From Robertmurraya sp047302285 (GTDB lineage Bacteria > Bacillota > Bacilli > Bacillales > Cytobacillaceae), in the NCBI RefSeq assembly GCF_047302285.1, contig NZ_CP154845.1:248001-312000 (forward strand): a stretch of 64,000 nt of DNA, in the 5' to 3' direction. Below the pieces are notes generated by a model. That model did not search any database and was not told the DNA's origin. It worked only from the letters and a program-made list of their open reading frames with translations. This document shows, piece after piece, positions 32,613-40,996 of this stretch; position 1 is the first letter of the stretch, and each line of letters starts with the position of its first letter. A program made the translations under genes and the position numbers.

Positions 32613-33848
32613 ATGGATGCTATTCGAAAATGTTGTGCTGGTTTAGATGTTCATCAAGAATCGATTACGGCTTGTATTTTGAACAGTCCATTAGATCGAA
32701 AACCTAAGCCGTTAATCAAGAATTTTGGAACCACAACTCCTGAGTTACTTCAACTGCAAGATTGGTTAGCAGAACACAAATGTACGGAGGTAGCTATGGA
32801 AAGTACCGGTGTTTATTGGAAATCGGTATGGAACATTCTTGAATCATCTTGTCAACTCACGCTTGCCAATCCAGCTCACATTAAAAATATGCCAGGGCGT
32901 AAGACTGATATCAAGGATGCTCAATGGATCGCTCAACTGCATCGATGTGGTCTCGTTCAAGCGAGCATGGTACCAACTCAGGAGATTCGAGATTTACGAG
33001 ACCGAACGCGCTATCGTCAAAAACTTGTCCATATGATTACATCCGAAAAGAATCGTATTCACAAGTTATTACAAGATGCCAACATCAAACTAACTACGTT
33101 CGTTTCTGATTTGTTTGGCGTTTCTGGACGGGCTCTTCTAGAAAAACTAATGAATGGCGAAGTGCTAGACGAAGAACAAGTACGATCCTTGGTTAAAACA
33201 AAACTGAAGAAAAAGGTTCCTCAATTACTAGATGCTTTAAATGGAAAGGTACGATTGCATCATCGAGAAATGATCCGTATGCACATGAACACCATCATTT
33301 TTTTAGAAGAACAAGTGACACATCTTGAGAAATCCATTCAAGAACTACTGAAACCATACGAAGAAGAAGTTGAACTCCTGGATACGATTCCTGGCATTAA
33401 TACTGATGTCGCGGCGTGCATCATTGCAGAAATCGGAACCAACATGGAGCTATTTGAAACAGAAGCCCATCTAGCTTCATGGGCTGGAATATGTCCAGGA
33501 AATAACGAAAGTGCAGGTGTAAAAAAAAAATCGAAGTCCCGTAAAGGGAACAAGCATTTAAAAGCGATGCTTTGTCAATCCGTTTGGGCAATAAATAGAA
33601 AAAAAGATTGTAGAATCACAGCGTTCTTTCATCGAGTAAAGCGACGACAAGGGGAAAAGAAAGCAGCTATCGCAACCGCTCATCTCTACCTTCGCATCAT
33701 TTATCACATCTTATCAGATAAAGTAGAGTACAGTGAATTAGGCACGCATTATTTACCAAATAAGAAAGAAAGAACGTTAGAACAATTAAAAAAACAAATA
33801 GAAAAAATGGGTTATGCGATACAGTTAGAGCAAGTACAAACCAGCTAG
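32613..33848 (+). CDS. IS110-family transposase (DEDD recombinase)
   Basis: A 411-residue transposase. The N-terminal RuvC-like DEDD domain begins CCAGLDVHQESITACIL, with further acidic positions in VAMESTGVYWK and GRKTDIKDAQWIAQL. A long coiled middle is followed by the C-terminal Transposase_20 domain with LLDTIPGINTDVAACIIAEIG and ASWAGICPGNNESAGVKKKSKSRKGNKHLK, which holds the conserved catalytic Ser region. ATG at 32613 follows AGAGGA; a GTG at 32583 lacks a site. The gene is intact. It cuts and joins DNA as a tetramer guided, in studied relatives, by a bridge RNA from the element's own end. Confidence 0.95.
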   Translation: MDAIRKCCAGLDVHQESITACILNSPLDRKPKPLIKNFGTTTPELLQLQDWLAEHKCTEVAMESTGVYWKSVWNILESSCQLTLANPAHIKNMPGRKTDIKDAQWIAQLHRCGLVQASMVPTQEIRDLRDRTRYRQKLVHMITSEKNRIHKLLQDANIKLTTFVSDLFGVSGRALLEKLMNGEVLDEEQVRSLVKTKLKKKVPQLLDALNGKVRLHHREMIRMHMNTIIFLEEQVTHLEKSIQELLKPYEEEVELLDTIPGINTDVAACIIAEIGTNMELFETEAHLASWAGICPGNNESAGVKKKSKSRKGNKHLKAMLCQSVWAINRKKDCRITAFFHRVKRRQGEKKAAIATAHLYLRIIYHILSDKVEYSELGTHYLPNKKERTLEQLKKQIEKMGYAIQLEQVQTS

Positions 33849-33882
33849 CTGCCTATAACCCATTTTTAAAAAGTACAATTTT

Positions 33883-33904
33883 AGACCTTAGGGGGTCTTT
33901 TTTT
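33883..33904 (+). terminator. Transposase terminator
   Basis: AGACC/GGTCT with a TTAGGG loop, followed by a run of seven T. It is inside the right end of the IS110 element. Confidence 0.75.
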
Positions 33905-33938
33905 GCTTTTTTTGAGCAACCAGCATCAATTTTCGTAT

Positions 33939-34141
33939 AAATTCCGCTTAATGAGCAACCTTCATGAAAAAGAGCCGAAATAACAGGAAAAATTCCTGCT
34001 ATTCCCTCAAAAAATGCCAAAATAAACGATTTTGCCCTCCATAAGCGGAAAATCTTCCGTTATTTCCCCTAAAAGGGTCTTCATTGAGGAGATAACAGGA
34101 AAAATTCCGCTTAAGGGTGAGAGATGTTTGGATCGAATTAG
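33939..34141. repeat. Right part of the intergenic repeat (copy B)
   Basis: From AATTCCGCTTAATGAGCAACC to the end, the sequence follows repeat A (15333-15534) with few differences, including CGATTTTGCCCTCCATAAGCGGAAAATCTTCCG (compared in parts) and a terminal AACAGGAAAAATTCCG unit at 34094-34109. With copy C it would reconstitute one full repeat if the IS110 element were removed. Confidence 0.8.
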
Positions 34142-34150
34142 TCAAACCGG

Positions 34151-34186
34151 AAGCTTCCTACATTTTGTAGGTGCTTTTTTGGGGTC
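34151..34186 (+). terminator. Hairpin with T-run before the ABC exporter genes
   Basis: AAGC-TTCCTACA and TGTAGGT-GCTT pair, followed by TTTTGGGG. It would stop transcription coming from the repeat/IS side. The rest of 34187-34326 contains no gene apart from the likely promoter. Confidence 0.65.
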
Positions 34187-34326
34187 TAAATAAATTTAGG
34201 AAACCGAAGGGTATCGAAAATAATGAATTTTTGGTAAAATTGGTAAATCAAATATGCTAAATCGGATGCATTTTTGTTGGTGAGAAGGTGTCCATTACAG
34301 CAGAGAAGATTTACGGGGGAAGACGG

Positions 34327-36048
34327 ATGAAATTACTGTTTAGATTTGTTCAACCATACAAATTAGCGATGTGGATCGCCCTATTTTTTACCGTGCTGGA
34401 GCTGGCGGTCGAGCTGTATCAGCCCGTTATAATGGCTACCATCATTGACGAAGGAATTGTCGCGGGCAACCTTAATGTTGTTTATTTGTGGGGAAGTGTA
34501 TTGTTAGGCTCCTCGCTAATTGCTTTTGCTGGCGGGATTATCAATTCCTTTTATGCTGCTCAGGTAAGTCAAGGAGCAGGTTACGGAATACGTAAGGAGT
34601 TATTTCATAAGGTTCAAGAATTCGCGTTCCATCAATTTCAAAAGTTTCCAACCTCATCACTGATAACACGTTTAACGAATGATGTTACGCAAATTCAAAA
34701 CTTCATTTTTATGGGGCTTAGGATTGCTTTGAGAGCGCCTTTATTTATTCTCGGCGGCATCATTATGGCGTATATGGTGAATGTAAAACTAGCTCATATT
34801 TTACTCATAACAGTGCCTATTTTATTGTTGATCACCCTCTGGCTCTTGAAAAAAGGGGTCGTTCTATTTCAACGAGTTCAACAAAAATTAGATTCATTGA
34901 ATCGGGTTATTCGCGAGAATTTATTAGGGATTCGACTAGTAAAAGCATTTACAAGAGAATCGTTTGAAGAGAAGCGCTTCACTAAGGTGAACGCATCCTT
35001 AATGGGTGACAATAAAAAAGCGTTAAGGATTATGGAACTGACGATGCCGATTCTGATGCTGGGGATGAATGGGGCGATCATTCTTATCCTTTGGCTTGGA
35101 CATAAGGAGCTTGGGGTTGGTGCTACTCAAGCGGGGGAAATCGTCGCCGTCATTAATTATGCCACACGGATTATGTTTTCCTTTACGGTTTTCTCCTTTT
35201 TAATGATGAATTATTCTAGAGCGAAAGCCTCTTCGGCGAGGATAACGGATGTACTCGAGGAAGAAACAGATGAATGGAAGCAACAACGCTCGACAACAGG
35301 GGAAATGGATGGTCATATCGAGTTTGATAAAGTCTCCTTTCGTTATAAGGATGACTTCGTCTTAAAAGATCTTTCTTTTTCGATCAAAGCGGGTGAAACA
35401 GTTGGGATACTGGGGGAGACTGGTTCGGGGAAATCATCGCTATTTCAATTAATCCCAAGGTTATATGAGGCAACATCTGGAACGATCTACATTGATAGGA
35501 AGAATACGAAATTGATGGACGTAGAAAGTCTTCGTCAACAAATCGGCTTAGTTCCTCAAGAGGCCCATCTATTTTCTGGGACAATACAAGATAATATTCG
35601 TTGGGGGAAAGAGGATGCGAGTTTAGAAGAAGTAATGGAGGCGGCCAAGCAGGCAGAAATCCATGATTTTATTATGAAATTACCAAATGGTTATGATACT
35701 TTGATTGGCCAACGAGGGGTTAATTTTTCCGGTGGCCAAAAACAAAGGCTTTCGATTGCAAGAGCGCTTGTTAGAAAACCTAGCATTCTCTTGTTAGATG
35801 ATAGTACAAGTGCTTTGGATGCTCGAACGGAAGTGAGCATTCTAGGTACGTTAAAAAAACAGTCATGTACGATTTTGTTAATTGCTCAAAAAATTAGTTC
35901 TGTGAAGGAAGCTGATTCGATTCTCCTCCTCCATGAAGGGAAGCTTGTCGCAAAAGGGAATCACCGTGACCTTCTAAAGGAAAGTGGCTATTATCAAAAA
36001 ATCTACTCATCTCAGTCAGAAGAGAAGGAGGCTGGTTGTGTTGGCTAA
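34327..36048 (+). CDS. ABC exporter subunit with degenerate ATP site (YfiB-like)
   Basis: A 573-residue half-transporter: six membrane segments (residues about 10-310) fused to an ABC ATPase. Walker A is GETGSGKSS and the signature FSGGQKQRLSIARAL is intact, but Walker B ends LLLDDSTSALD with Asp replacing the catalytic Glu, and the switch His is replaced (LLIAQKISSVKEAD instead of IAHR). It is therefore the degenerate half of a heterodimer whose partner is the next gene. Length equals B. subtilis YfiB (573), and the pair is also similar in plan to BmrC/BmrD. ATG at 34327 follows GGGGGAAGACGG. Likely a multidrug or peptide exporter. Confidence 0.88.
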   Translation: MKLLFRFVQPYKLAMWIALFFTVLELAVELYQPVIMATIIDEGIVAGNLNVVYLWGSVLLGSSLIAFAGGIINSFYAAQVSQGAGYGIRKELFHKVQEFAFHQFQKFPTSSLITRLTNDVTQIQNFIFMGLRIALRAPLFILGGIIMAYMVNVKLAHILLITVPILLLITLWLLKKGVVLFQRVQQKLDSLNRVIRENLLGIRLVKAFTRESFEEKRFTKVNASLMGDNKKALRIMELTMPILMLGMNGAIILILWLGHKELGVGATQAGEIVAVINYATRIMFSFTVFSFLMMNYSRAKASSARITDVLEEETDEWKQQRSTTGEMDGHIEFDKVSFRYKDDFVLKDLSFSIKAGETVGILGETGSGKSSLFQLIPRLYEATSGTIYIDRKNTKLMDVESLRQQIGLVPQEAHLFSGTIQDNIRWGKEDASLEEVMEAAKQAEIHDFIMKLPNGYDTLIGQRGVNFSGGQKQRLSIARALVRKPSILLLDDSTSALDARTEVSILGTLKKQSCTILLIAQKISSVKEADSILLLHEGKLVAKGNHRDLLKESGYYQKIYSSQSEEKEAGCVG

Positions 36049-37795
36049 AAAAGCTCAGAATATGAACGGTACTTTGCGAAGAATGTGGAGCTATATGGCC
36101 AAAGAGAAAGGCCTCTTCCTTCTTGTGATGGTCATGATTATCATCAGCTCTGTTCTTTCCTTAATCGGACCCTATTTAATGGGCCTTGCTGTAGATGGGG
36201 TGCTAGCGGGTTGGGCTGGAAGTGAATTGCTCCTGATGCTTACCTGGCTTATACTTATCTATTTGCTCCAGTCAGGGGCGGTCTTTTTCCAAAATTATTG
36301 GATGATCGGAATTGCTCAAAATGTTGTCTTCTATATGAGAAATCAATTATTCTCCCATCTACAAAAGCTACCGATTCCTTTTTTTCAAAAGCGTCAACAT
36401 GGGGAATTGATGAGTCGCTTAACAAATGATATGGAAAATGTCAGTAGGACTCTTAATGGAGCGGTTATCCAAGTGGTCACAAGTACATTAACGTTAATTG
36501 GAACGATTGTGATGATGTTGTGGTTAAGCCCATTATTGACAGTGCTAACATTGTTAATAGTGCCGGTATTGTTTGCTGGAATGAAGTGGATTACCAATCG
36601 CACTGGGGCTTATTTTAAAGAACAGCAAAAAAATCTTGGAGATATGAATGGGTATATTGAAGAAACGATCTCCGGTCAAAAAATCATCAAAATGTACTCG
36701 CAGGAAAAACGGGTCATTGATGAGTTTGAGATTAAAAACGAAGAGCTTAGAACCTCTAGCTATTGGGCTCAAGCTTATTCAGGGTTTATCCCGAAATTGA
36801 TGAATATGTTAAATAATATTAGCTTTACGATCATTGTCGGGATAGGCGGTATTTTAGCGCTTAAGGGCGCTGTGTCAATTGGAGTGATCGTTACCTTCAC
36901 AACGTATTCAAGACAGTTTACCCGTCCTTTAAACGATTTGGCGAATCAATTTAATATGATTCTTTCTGCTGTTGCTGGAGCCGAACGTGTTTTTCAAATC
37001 ATCGATGAAAAGGTAGAAGGAAAAGATGAAAACGAGGCAAAAACAATTTCCTCTTTAAAAGGAGATATCGTTTTTGATCAGGTTTCTTTCTCCTATGAGG
37101 AAGAAGTGGCGACCCTCCAACATGTTTCTTTCCATGCCCCGCCAGGAAAAACGGTGGCCCTTGTTGGTCCAACGGGTGCTGGGAAAACGACTGTTATTTC
37201 CCTCTTGTCCCGTTTTTATGATGCGGATGAGGGAGTCATTTATGTCGATGGGATTGACATCCAAAGTATCACAAGGCAAAGCTTGAGAAGACAAATGGCC
37301 TTTGTTCTTCAGGATTCAGTCCTCTTTCGTACGACAGTAAGAGAAAATATTCGCTACGGCAAGCTGGAAGCAACAAATGATGAGTTAGTGGAGGCTGCTA
37401 AAGGCGCTAATGCCCATGATTTTATCATGAAACTACCAGATGGCTATGATACCGTTTTGACATCAGAAGGAAGTGATTTAAGCCAAGGACAAAGGCAGCT
37501 TCTTTCGATTGCGAGAGCGATGCTTGCTGACCCCAGTCTCCTTATTCTTGATGAAGCGACGAGTAGCATCGATACGATAACAGAAATGAAAATTTCAGAA
37601 GCATTGAGCAAGCTGATGGAGGGAAGAACGACGTTTGTTATTGCTCATCGCCTAAATACGATTCAGCATGCTGATTTAATTCTTGTTTTAAAGGATGGAA
37701 AGGTGATCGAAAAAGGGACGGACAAAGAGCTCATGGAGCAAAATGGCTTCTATGCTGATTTAGTGCAGACGCAGCGCCAAAAGGGCGCAGTTTAA
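36038..37795 (+). CDS. ABC exporter subunit with canonical ATP site (YfiC-like)
   Basis: A 585-residue half-transporter, partner of the preceding gene. Six membrane segments are followed by an ABC ATPase with Walker A GPTGAGKTT, Walker B LLILDEATSSID with the catalytic Glu, and the switch IAHRLNTI. Its signature is LSQGQRQLLSIARAM, with Gln for the usual second Gly (LSGGQ), as in many heterodimeric exporters where one composite site is altered. The GTG start at 36038 lies 6 bases after AAGGAGG and overlaps the upstream gene by 11 bases, so the two are coupled. Substrate unknown. Confidence 0.88.
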   Translation: MLAKKAQNMNGTLRRMWSYMAKEKGLFLLVMVMIIISSVLSLIGPYLMGLAVDGVLAGWAGSELLLMLTWLILIYLLQSGAVFFQNYWMIGIAQNVVFYMRNQLFSHLQKLPIPFFQKRQHGELMSRLTNDMENVSRTLNGAVIQVVTSTLTLIGTIVMMLWLSPLLTVLTLLIVPVLFAGMKWITNRTGAYFKEQQKNLGDMNGYIEETISGQKIIKMYSQEKRVIDEFEIKNEELRTSSYWAQAYSGFIPKLMNMLNNISFTIIVGIGGILALKGAVSIGVIVTFTTYSRQFTRPLNDLANQFNMILSAVAGAERVFQIIDEKVEGKDENEAKTISSLKGDIVFDQVSFSYEEEVATLQHVSFHAPPGKTVALVGPTGAGKTTVISLLSRFYDADEGVIYVDGIDIQSITRQSLRRQMAFVLQDSVLFRTTVRENIRYGKLEATNDELVEAAKGANAHDFIMKLPDGYDTVLTSEGSDLSQGQRQLLSIARAMLADPSLLILDEATSSIDTITEMKISEALSKLMEGRTTFVIAHRLNTIQHADLILVLKDGKVIEKGTDKELMEQNGFYADLVQTQRQKGAV

Positions 37796-37862
37796 ATATA
37801 GACATATTCAATCTCCTCTCGGGAAAACTATAAAGCAACCTTGTTCGAAAGGAGATTTTTTC

Positions 37863-38756
37863 TTGATTTATGATTGTGTCATTATCGGTGGGGGCATTGC
37901 TGGCTTACAAGCAGCGATACAATTAGGGAGATATCAGCATCAAGTACTGGTCCTTGATGCTGGGGTTGGCCGTTCAACATTGTGTAGGAGCTATCATAAT
38001 GTATTAGGTTACCCAGATGGTGTGAGTGGAGAATATTTACGGACGATTGGAAGGAAGCAAGCTGAAAAATTAGGCGTGGAGTTTTTCCTCGGAAAAGTGG
38101 AGTCGGTGGAAAAACAAGGTGAAATCTTTTTTCTCCACACTCAAAATGGTGATTCTTTTCAAGGAAAGCGACTCTTGCTGGCTACAGGAGTCATGGATCG
38201 GTTACCTGACTTACCTTCTCTGATTCCGTGTCTTGGCTCTAGTGTATATGTGTGCCCTGACTGTGATGGGTATGAAATAAAGGACCAGAAGACTCTCGTT
38301 CTTGGCTCAGGAAACGTAGGGGCAAATATGGCCTTAACGCTGTCTTATTGGACGGAGCAATTAATCTATATTAATCATGAACAAAAGCCTGTCGACGTTG
38401 AACTAATTAATAAGCTTCATGAAAAACAAATTGGTTACTATGCTAGCCCCATTTTGGAATGTATAGCAGAGGGGGAGCAATTTCAAGGGGTAGTCCTTCA
38501 AAATGGAGAGAAGCTAGTTGCGGATCATGGATTTGTTGCCTTTGGTGCGAATGAAGTAAAATCACAACTAGCGAAGCAACTTGGTGTGGAGCTTTTGGAG
38601 AATAAGCATATTGTCGTTGATCCTCGATCGAAAATGACCAATATCAAGCATGTGTGGGCGGCAGGAGATGTAGTCGCGCATTCTGAACAAGTTACGATCG
38701 CTTTAGGAGATGGCTCTCAAGCAGCGATTTGGATTCACAAATCGTTAATGGAATAA
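37863..38756 (+). CDS. Thioredoxin reductase-like FAD/NAD(P) oxidoreductase
   Basis: A 297-residue two-domain flavoprotein. FAD-binding GGGIAGLQAAIQLGRY at the N-terminus, the redox-active pair CPDCDG near residue 135, the NADPH-binding GSGNVGANMALTLS and the terminal AAGDVV plus QVTIALGDGSQAAIWIHKSL follow thioredoxin reductase order. The central NADPH motif is unusual (GSGNVG where TrxB has GGGDSA), and it is shorter than TrxB (about 315), so it may reduce another disulfide or use a different electron acceptor. The TTG start at 37863 follows GAAAGGAG. The YbaK gene begins 23 bases after its stop. Confidence 0.82.
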   Translation: MIYDCVIIGGGIAGLQAAIQLGRYQHQVLVLDAGVGRSTLCRSYHNVLGYPDGVSGEYLRTIGRKQAEKLGVEFFLGKVESVEKQGEIFFLHTQNGDSFQGKRLLLATGVMDRLPDLPSLIPCLGSSVYVCPDCDGYEIKDQKTLVLGSGNVGANMALTLSYWTEQLIYINHEQKPVDVELINKLHEKQIGYYASPILECIAEGEQFQGVVLQNGEKLVADHGFVAFGANEVKSQLAKQLGVELLENKHIVVDPRSKMTNIKHVWAAGDVVAHSEQVTIALGDGSQAAIWIHKSLME

Positions 38757-38779
38757 ATAGAGAAAAGAAGGTTTTGTGG

Positions 38780-39256
38780 GTGAAGGTGAGTAAAACGAAT
38801 GCAATGCGAATATTAGATAAGAAAAAGATCGGGTATGAGCTTTTGGTCTATGAAAATAAAGATGGGAAAATTGACGGCCTCTCTGTTGCTGAAAAGATTG
38901 GAAAAGATCCGGCGAGGGTTTTCAAAACATTGGTCGCACAGGGAACAAGTAAGGAACTCTATGTTTTTATCATTCCTGTAGCAGATGAGCTTGATTTAAA
39001 AAAGGGAGCAAAGGCAGCTGGCGAGAAAAAGATCGAAATGATTCCTGTGAAGGACATTCAAAAGTGGACTGGGTATATAAGAGGTGGTTGCTCACCAGTC
39101 GGGATGAAAAAAGCATACCCAACCTTTATTCATGATAGTGCTCACGAACTTGAGAGAATACTGGTGAGCGGCGGAAAAATCGGCCTTCAGATCGAACTAA
39201 ACGTAACTGATTTACAGAAAACAACTGATGCGAAAATTGTTGATTTAATTAAATAA
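38780..39256 (+). CDS. ybaK: Cys-tRNA(Pro)/Cys-tRNA deacylase YbaK
   Basis: A 158-residue editing enzyme of the YbaK/EbsC family that hydrolyses mischarged Cys-tRNA(Pro) in the cytoplasm. The ligand-pocket motifs VFKTLVAQG, the catalytic-lysine segment (Lys in VFKTL), DLKKGAKAAGEKKIEM and the loop GYIRGGCSPVGMKK are conserved. GTG at 38780 is chosen on GAAGG spacing; other in-frame GTG/TTG codons are worse. It follows the TrxB-like gene closely and ends at a strong terminator. Confidence 0.92.
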   Translation: MKVSKTNAMRILDKKKIGYELLVYENKDGKIDGLSVAEKIGKDPARVFKTLVAQGTSKELYVFIIPVADELDLKKGAKAAGEKKIEMIPVKDIQKWTGYIRGGCSPVGMKKAYPTFIHDSAHELERILVSGGKIGLQIELNVTDLQKTTDAKIVDLIK

Positions 39257-39270
39257 TGGATCCTTTCATA

Positions 39271-39308
39271 AAAATGGCTATCTGATGGAGGATAGCCATT
39301 TTTATTTT
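39271..39308 (+). terminator. Terminator after ybaK
   Basis: AAAATGGCTATC and GATAGCCATTTT form a 12-bp stem with an 8-nt loop, followed by TATTTT. Confidence 0.92.
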
Positions 39309-39366
39309 GAATGTGTTAGAATATGGAATAGTCTTAAAAATCAAAATTGTTCTTGAGGTGCGAAGA

Positions 39367-40170
39367 ATGAGTCGTTGGAGCATGTATTGGACATTTACAA
39401 AAAAAGCTTTTCTCCGCTCATCCGTCTATCGTTTTGAAGTTTGGTCGCGAATGGGATCCAATATCATTTTTCTCTTAATGTGGGGTTCGATTTGGACCGC
39501 TCTTTATGCAGGGCGAGACGAAGCTGGGGGAGTTACCTTTGCGGCAATGCTGACTTACATAGTTGTGAGTCGCTTTCTAGATGGAGTCAATGAAGCAGGG
39601 ACACCATTATGGGAAATTCAAGAGAAGGTGCGAACAGGGGATATCTCTCTTGAATTAATGAGGCCATTTGATGTGCCATTACGCTATTTGTTTGCCGATT
39701 TTGGGAGCGTTGCCTTTTATATGATGACGGCGCTTTTGCCTCTTTATATCATCCTCTTTTTCTTTTTAGACCTAGCGCTGCCAAGCGATTGGATGACATG
39801 GGTTTGCTTTATTATTTCTGCATTTATTGGGTTTTTGATTCGCTATTGTGTCGAAATGACATTTGGATTACTGACCTTTTTCTTGGTGGAGACAGGAGGG
39901 ATTGAGGATGTTTTCTACTTTGCGATGTCCTTGCTTTCCGGTTCAGTCATTCCTCTCTGGTTTTTCCCAAGCTGGCTTGAAACGATCGCTGTTTATTTAC
40001 CCTTTCAAGCTATCTTTTTCATGCCGATTTCCATTTTTATTGGAGAGACGACAGGGAGTCAAGTATTGGCTACATTAGGACTTCAGTTCTTTTGGTTAGT
40101 CGTATGCTACCTCATCTTAAGAATGGTTTGGAATCGGGCATCCCATAAAGTGGTTGTTCAAGGGGGATAA
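39367..40170 (+). CDS. ABC-2 permease (ABC2_membrane_6 / DUF990-like), first
   Basis: A 267-residue permease with six membrane segments, starting WSMYWTFTKKAFLRSSVYRFEVW and containing LMRPFDVPLRYLFADFG, a block characteristic of the ABC2_membrane_6 family (export-type ABC permeases that act in pairs with one ATPase). ATG at 39367 follows GAGGTG. It is followed by a second permease of the same family (gap 4 bases) and an ATPase, the standard three-gene arrangement. Related systems in actinobacteria export viologen-type cations, but the substrate here is unknown. Confidence 0.83.
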   Translation: MSRWSMYWTFTKKAFLRSSVYRFEVWSRMGSNIIFLLMWGSIWTALYAGRDEAGGVTFAAMLTYIVVSRFLDGVNEAGTPLWEIQEKVRTGDISLELMRPFDVPLRYLFADFGSVAFYMMTALLPLYIILFFFLDLALPSDWMTWVCFIISAFIGFLIRYCVEMTFGLLTFFLVETGGIEDVFYFAMSLLSGSVIPLWFFPSWLETIAVYLPFQAIFFMPISIFIGETTGSQVLATLGLQFFWLVVCYLILRMVWNRASHKVVVQGG

Positions 40171-40174
40171 GGAC

Positions 40175-40981
40175 ATGACGATCGTAAAATACATAGGATT
40201 ATATTTTACTCTTGTTGCCGCTGGAATTAGAGCGCAGCTTCAATATCGCTTTGCATTTGTTATGAGAATCATTGGCATGATCACGGCCTATACCGGAACG
40301 GCTGTCACGATGTGGGTCATGCTCTATCAATTTCAAACATTAGGAGATTGGAATTTTTTTGAGATGCTCTTTCTCTTTGCGTTATCGATCCTTTCTTGGG
40401 GATTTTGTATTATCCTCTTTTTCCATTTCCGAAGTCTTGATACGTATATTTTAAATGGAACATTTGACCGTTTCCTTGTCCGACCACTTAACCCTTTTTT
40501 TCACTTTATGGCCATGAAGTTTGACATCGCATCGTTCGGGCAATTTCTTTTTAGTATCATCGTGTTTGTCATTGTTAGCTTTCAATTGCAGCTCGATTGG
40601 ACTTTTGGAAAAATACTATTTCTCTTAGGGGCGATCGTTGGGGGTGTATTGATCCAAGGGGGGCTTCTTGTTATGATTTCAGCACTCGCCTTTTGGACGA
40701 CGAAATCGGAGCAATTTTATTGGGTTGCGATGTTTCCTGCACGAAATTTAACCAACTACCCGCTCGCTATTTATCCTAAGTTCATTCAATGGATTACCGC
40801 TTTTGTCATTCCATTTGGCTTCGTTAATTATTTTCCGACGACGGTGATTTTAAATAAAGAAACGCCCTATTTTCCAGATTATATCGGCTATTTTTCCCCA
40901 ATTGTTGGGGTGGTGTTTTTCACCATCGCCTATTTTATTTGGATGTTAGGATTAAGTAGATATAAGAGTACTGGCTCATAA
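40175..40981 (+). CDS. ABC-2 permease (ABC2_membrane_6 / DUF990-like), second
   Basis: A 268-residue permease paralogous to the preceding one, with six membrane segments and the corresponding block GTFDRFLVRPLNPFFHFMAMKFD. ATG at 40175 lies after AAGGGGGATAAGG, which is inside the end of the first permease. It forms the other half of the membrane channel. The ATPase gene starts 15 bases downstream. Confidence 0.83.
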   Translation: MTIVKYIGLYFTLVAAGIRAQLQYRFAFVMRIIGMITAYTGTAVTMWVMLYQFQTLGDWNFFEMLFLFALSILSWGFCIILFFHFRSLDTYILNGTFDRFLVRPLNPFFHFMAMKFDIASFGQFLFSIIVFVIVSFQLQLDWTFGKILFLLGAIVGGVLIQGGLLVMISALAFWTTKSEQFYWVAMFPARNLTNYPLAIYPKFIQWITAFVIPFGFVNYFPTTVILNKETPYFPDYIGYFSPIVGVVFFTIAYFIWMLGLSRYKSTGS

Positions 40982-40996
40982 GAAGGACGTGAGAAG

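Larger units (their letters stand above)
32350..33942 (+). mobile_element. IS110-family insertion sequence, about 1.59 kb
   Basis: Bounds come from comparing the flanks with the uninterrupted repeat at 15277-15534. The left flank agrees through ...GGAAAAAT (32351) and the right flank resumes with AAATTCCGC (33939 on), so the element lies between, with AAAT or its last two bases AT shared at both ends. There are no terminal inverted repeats and no long target duplication, as expected for IS110. The left non-coding end is about 260 bases, the right about 93; a long left end is where the bridge RNA lies in the IS110 subgroup. Caution: TTCGTATAAA just before 33941 also resembles the start of the repeat, so the right flank could be an independently deleted copy. 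Confidence 0.8.
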
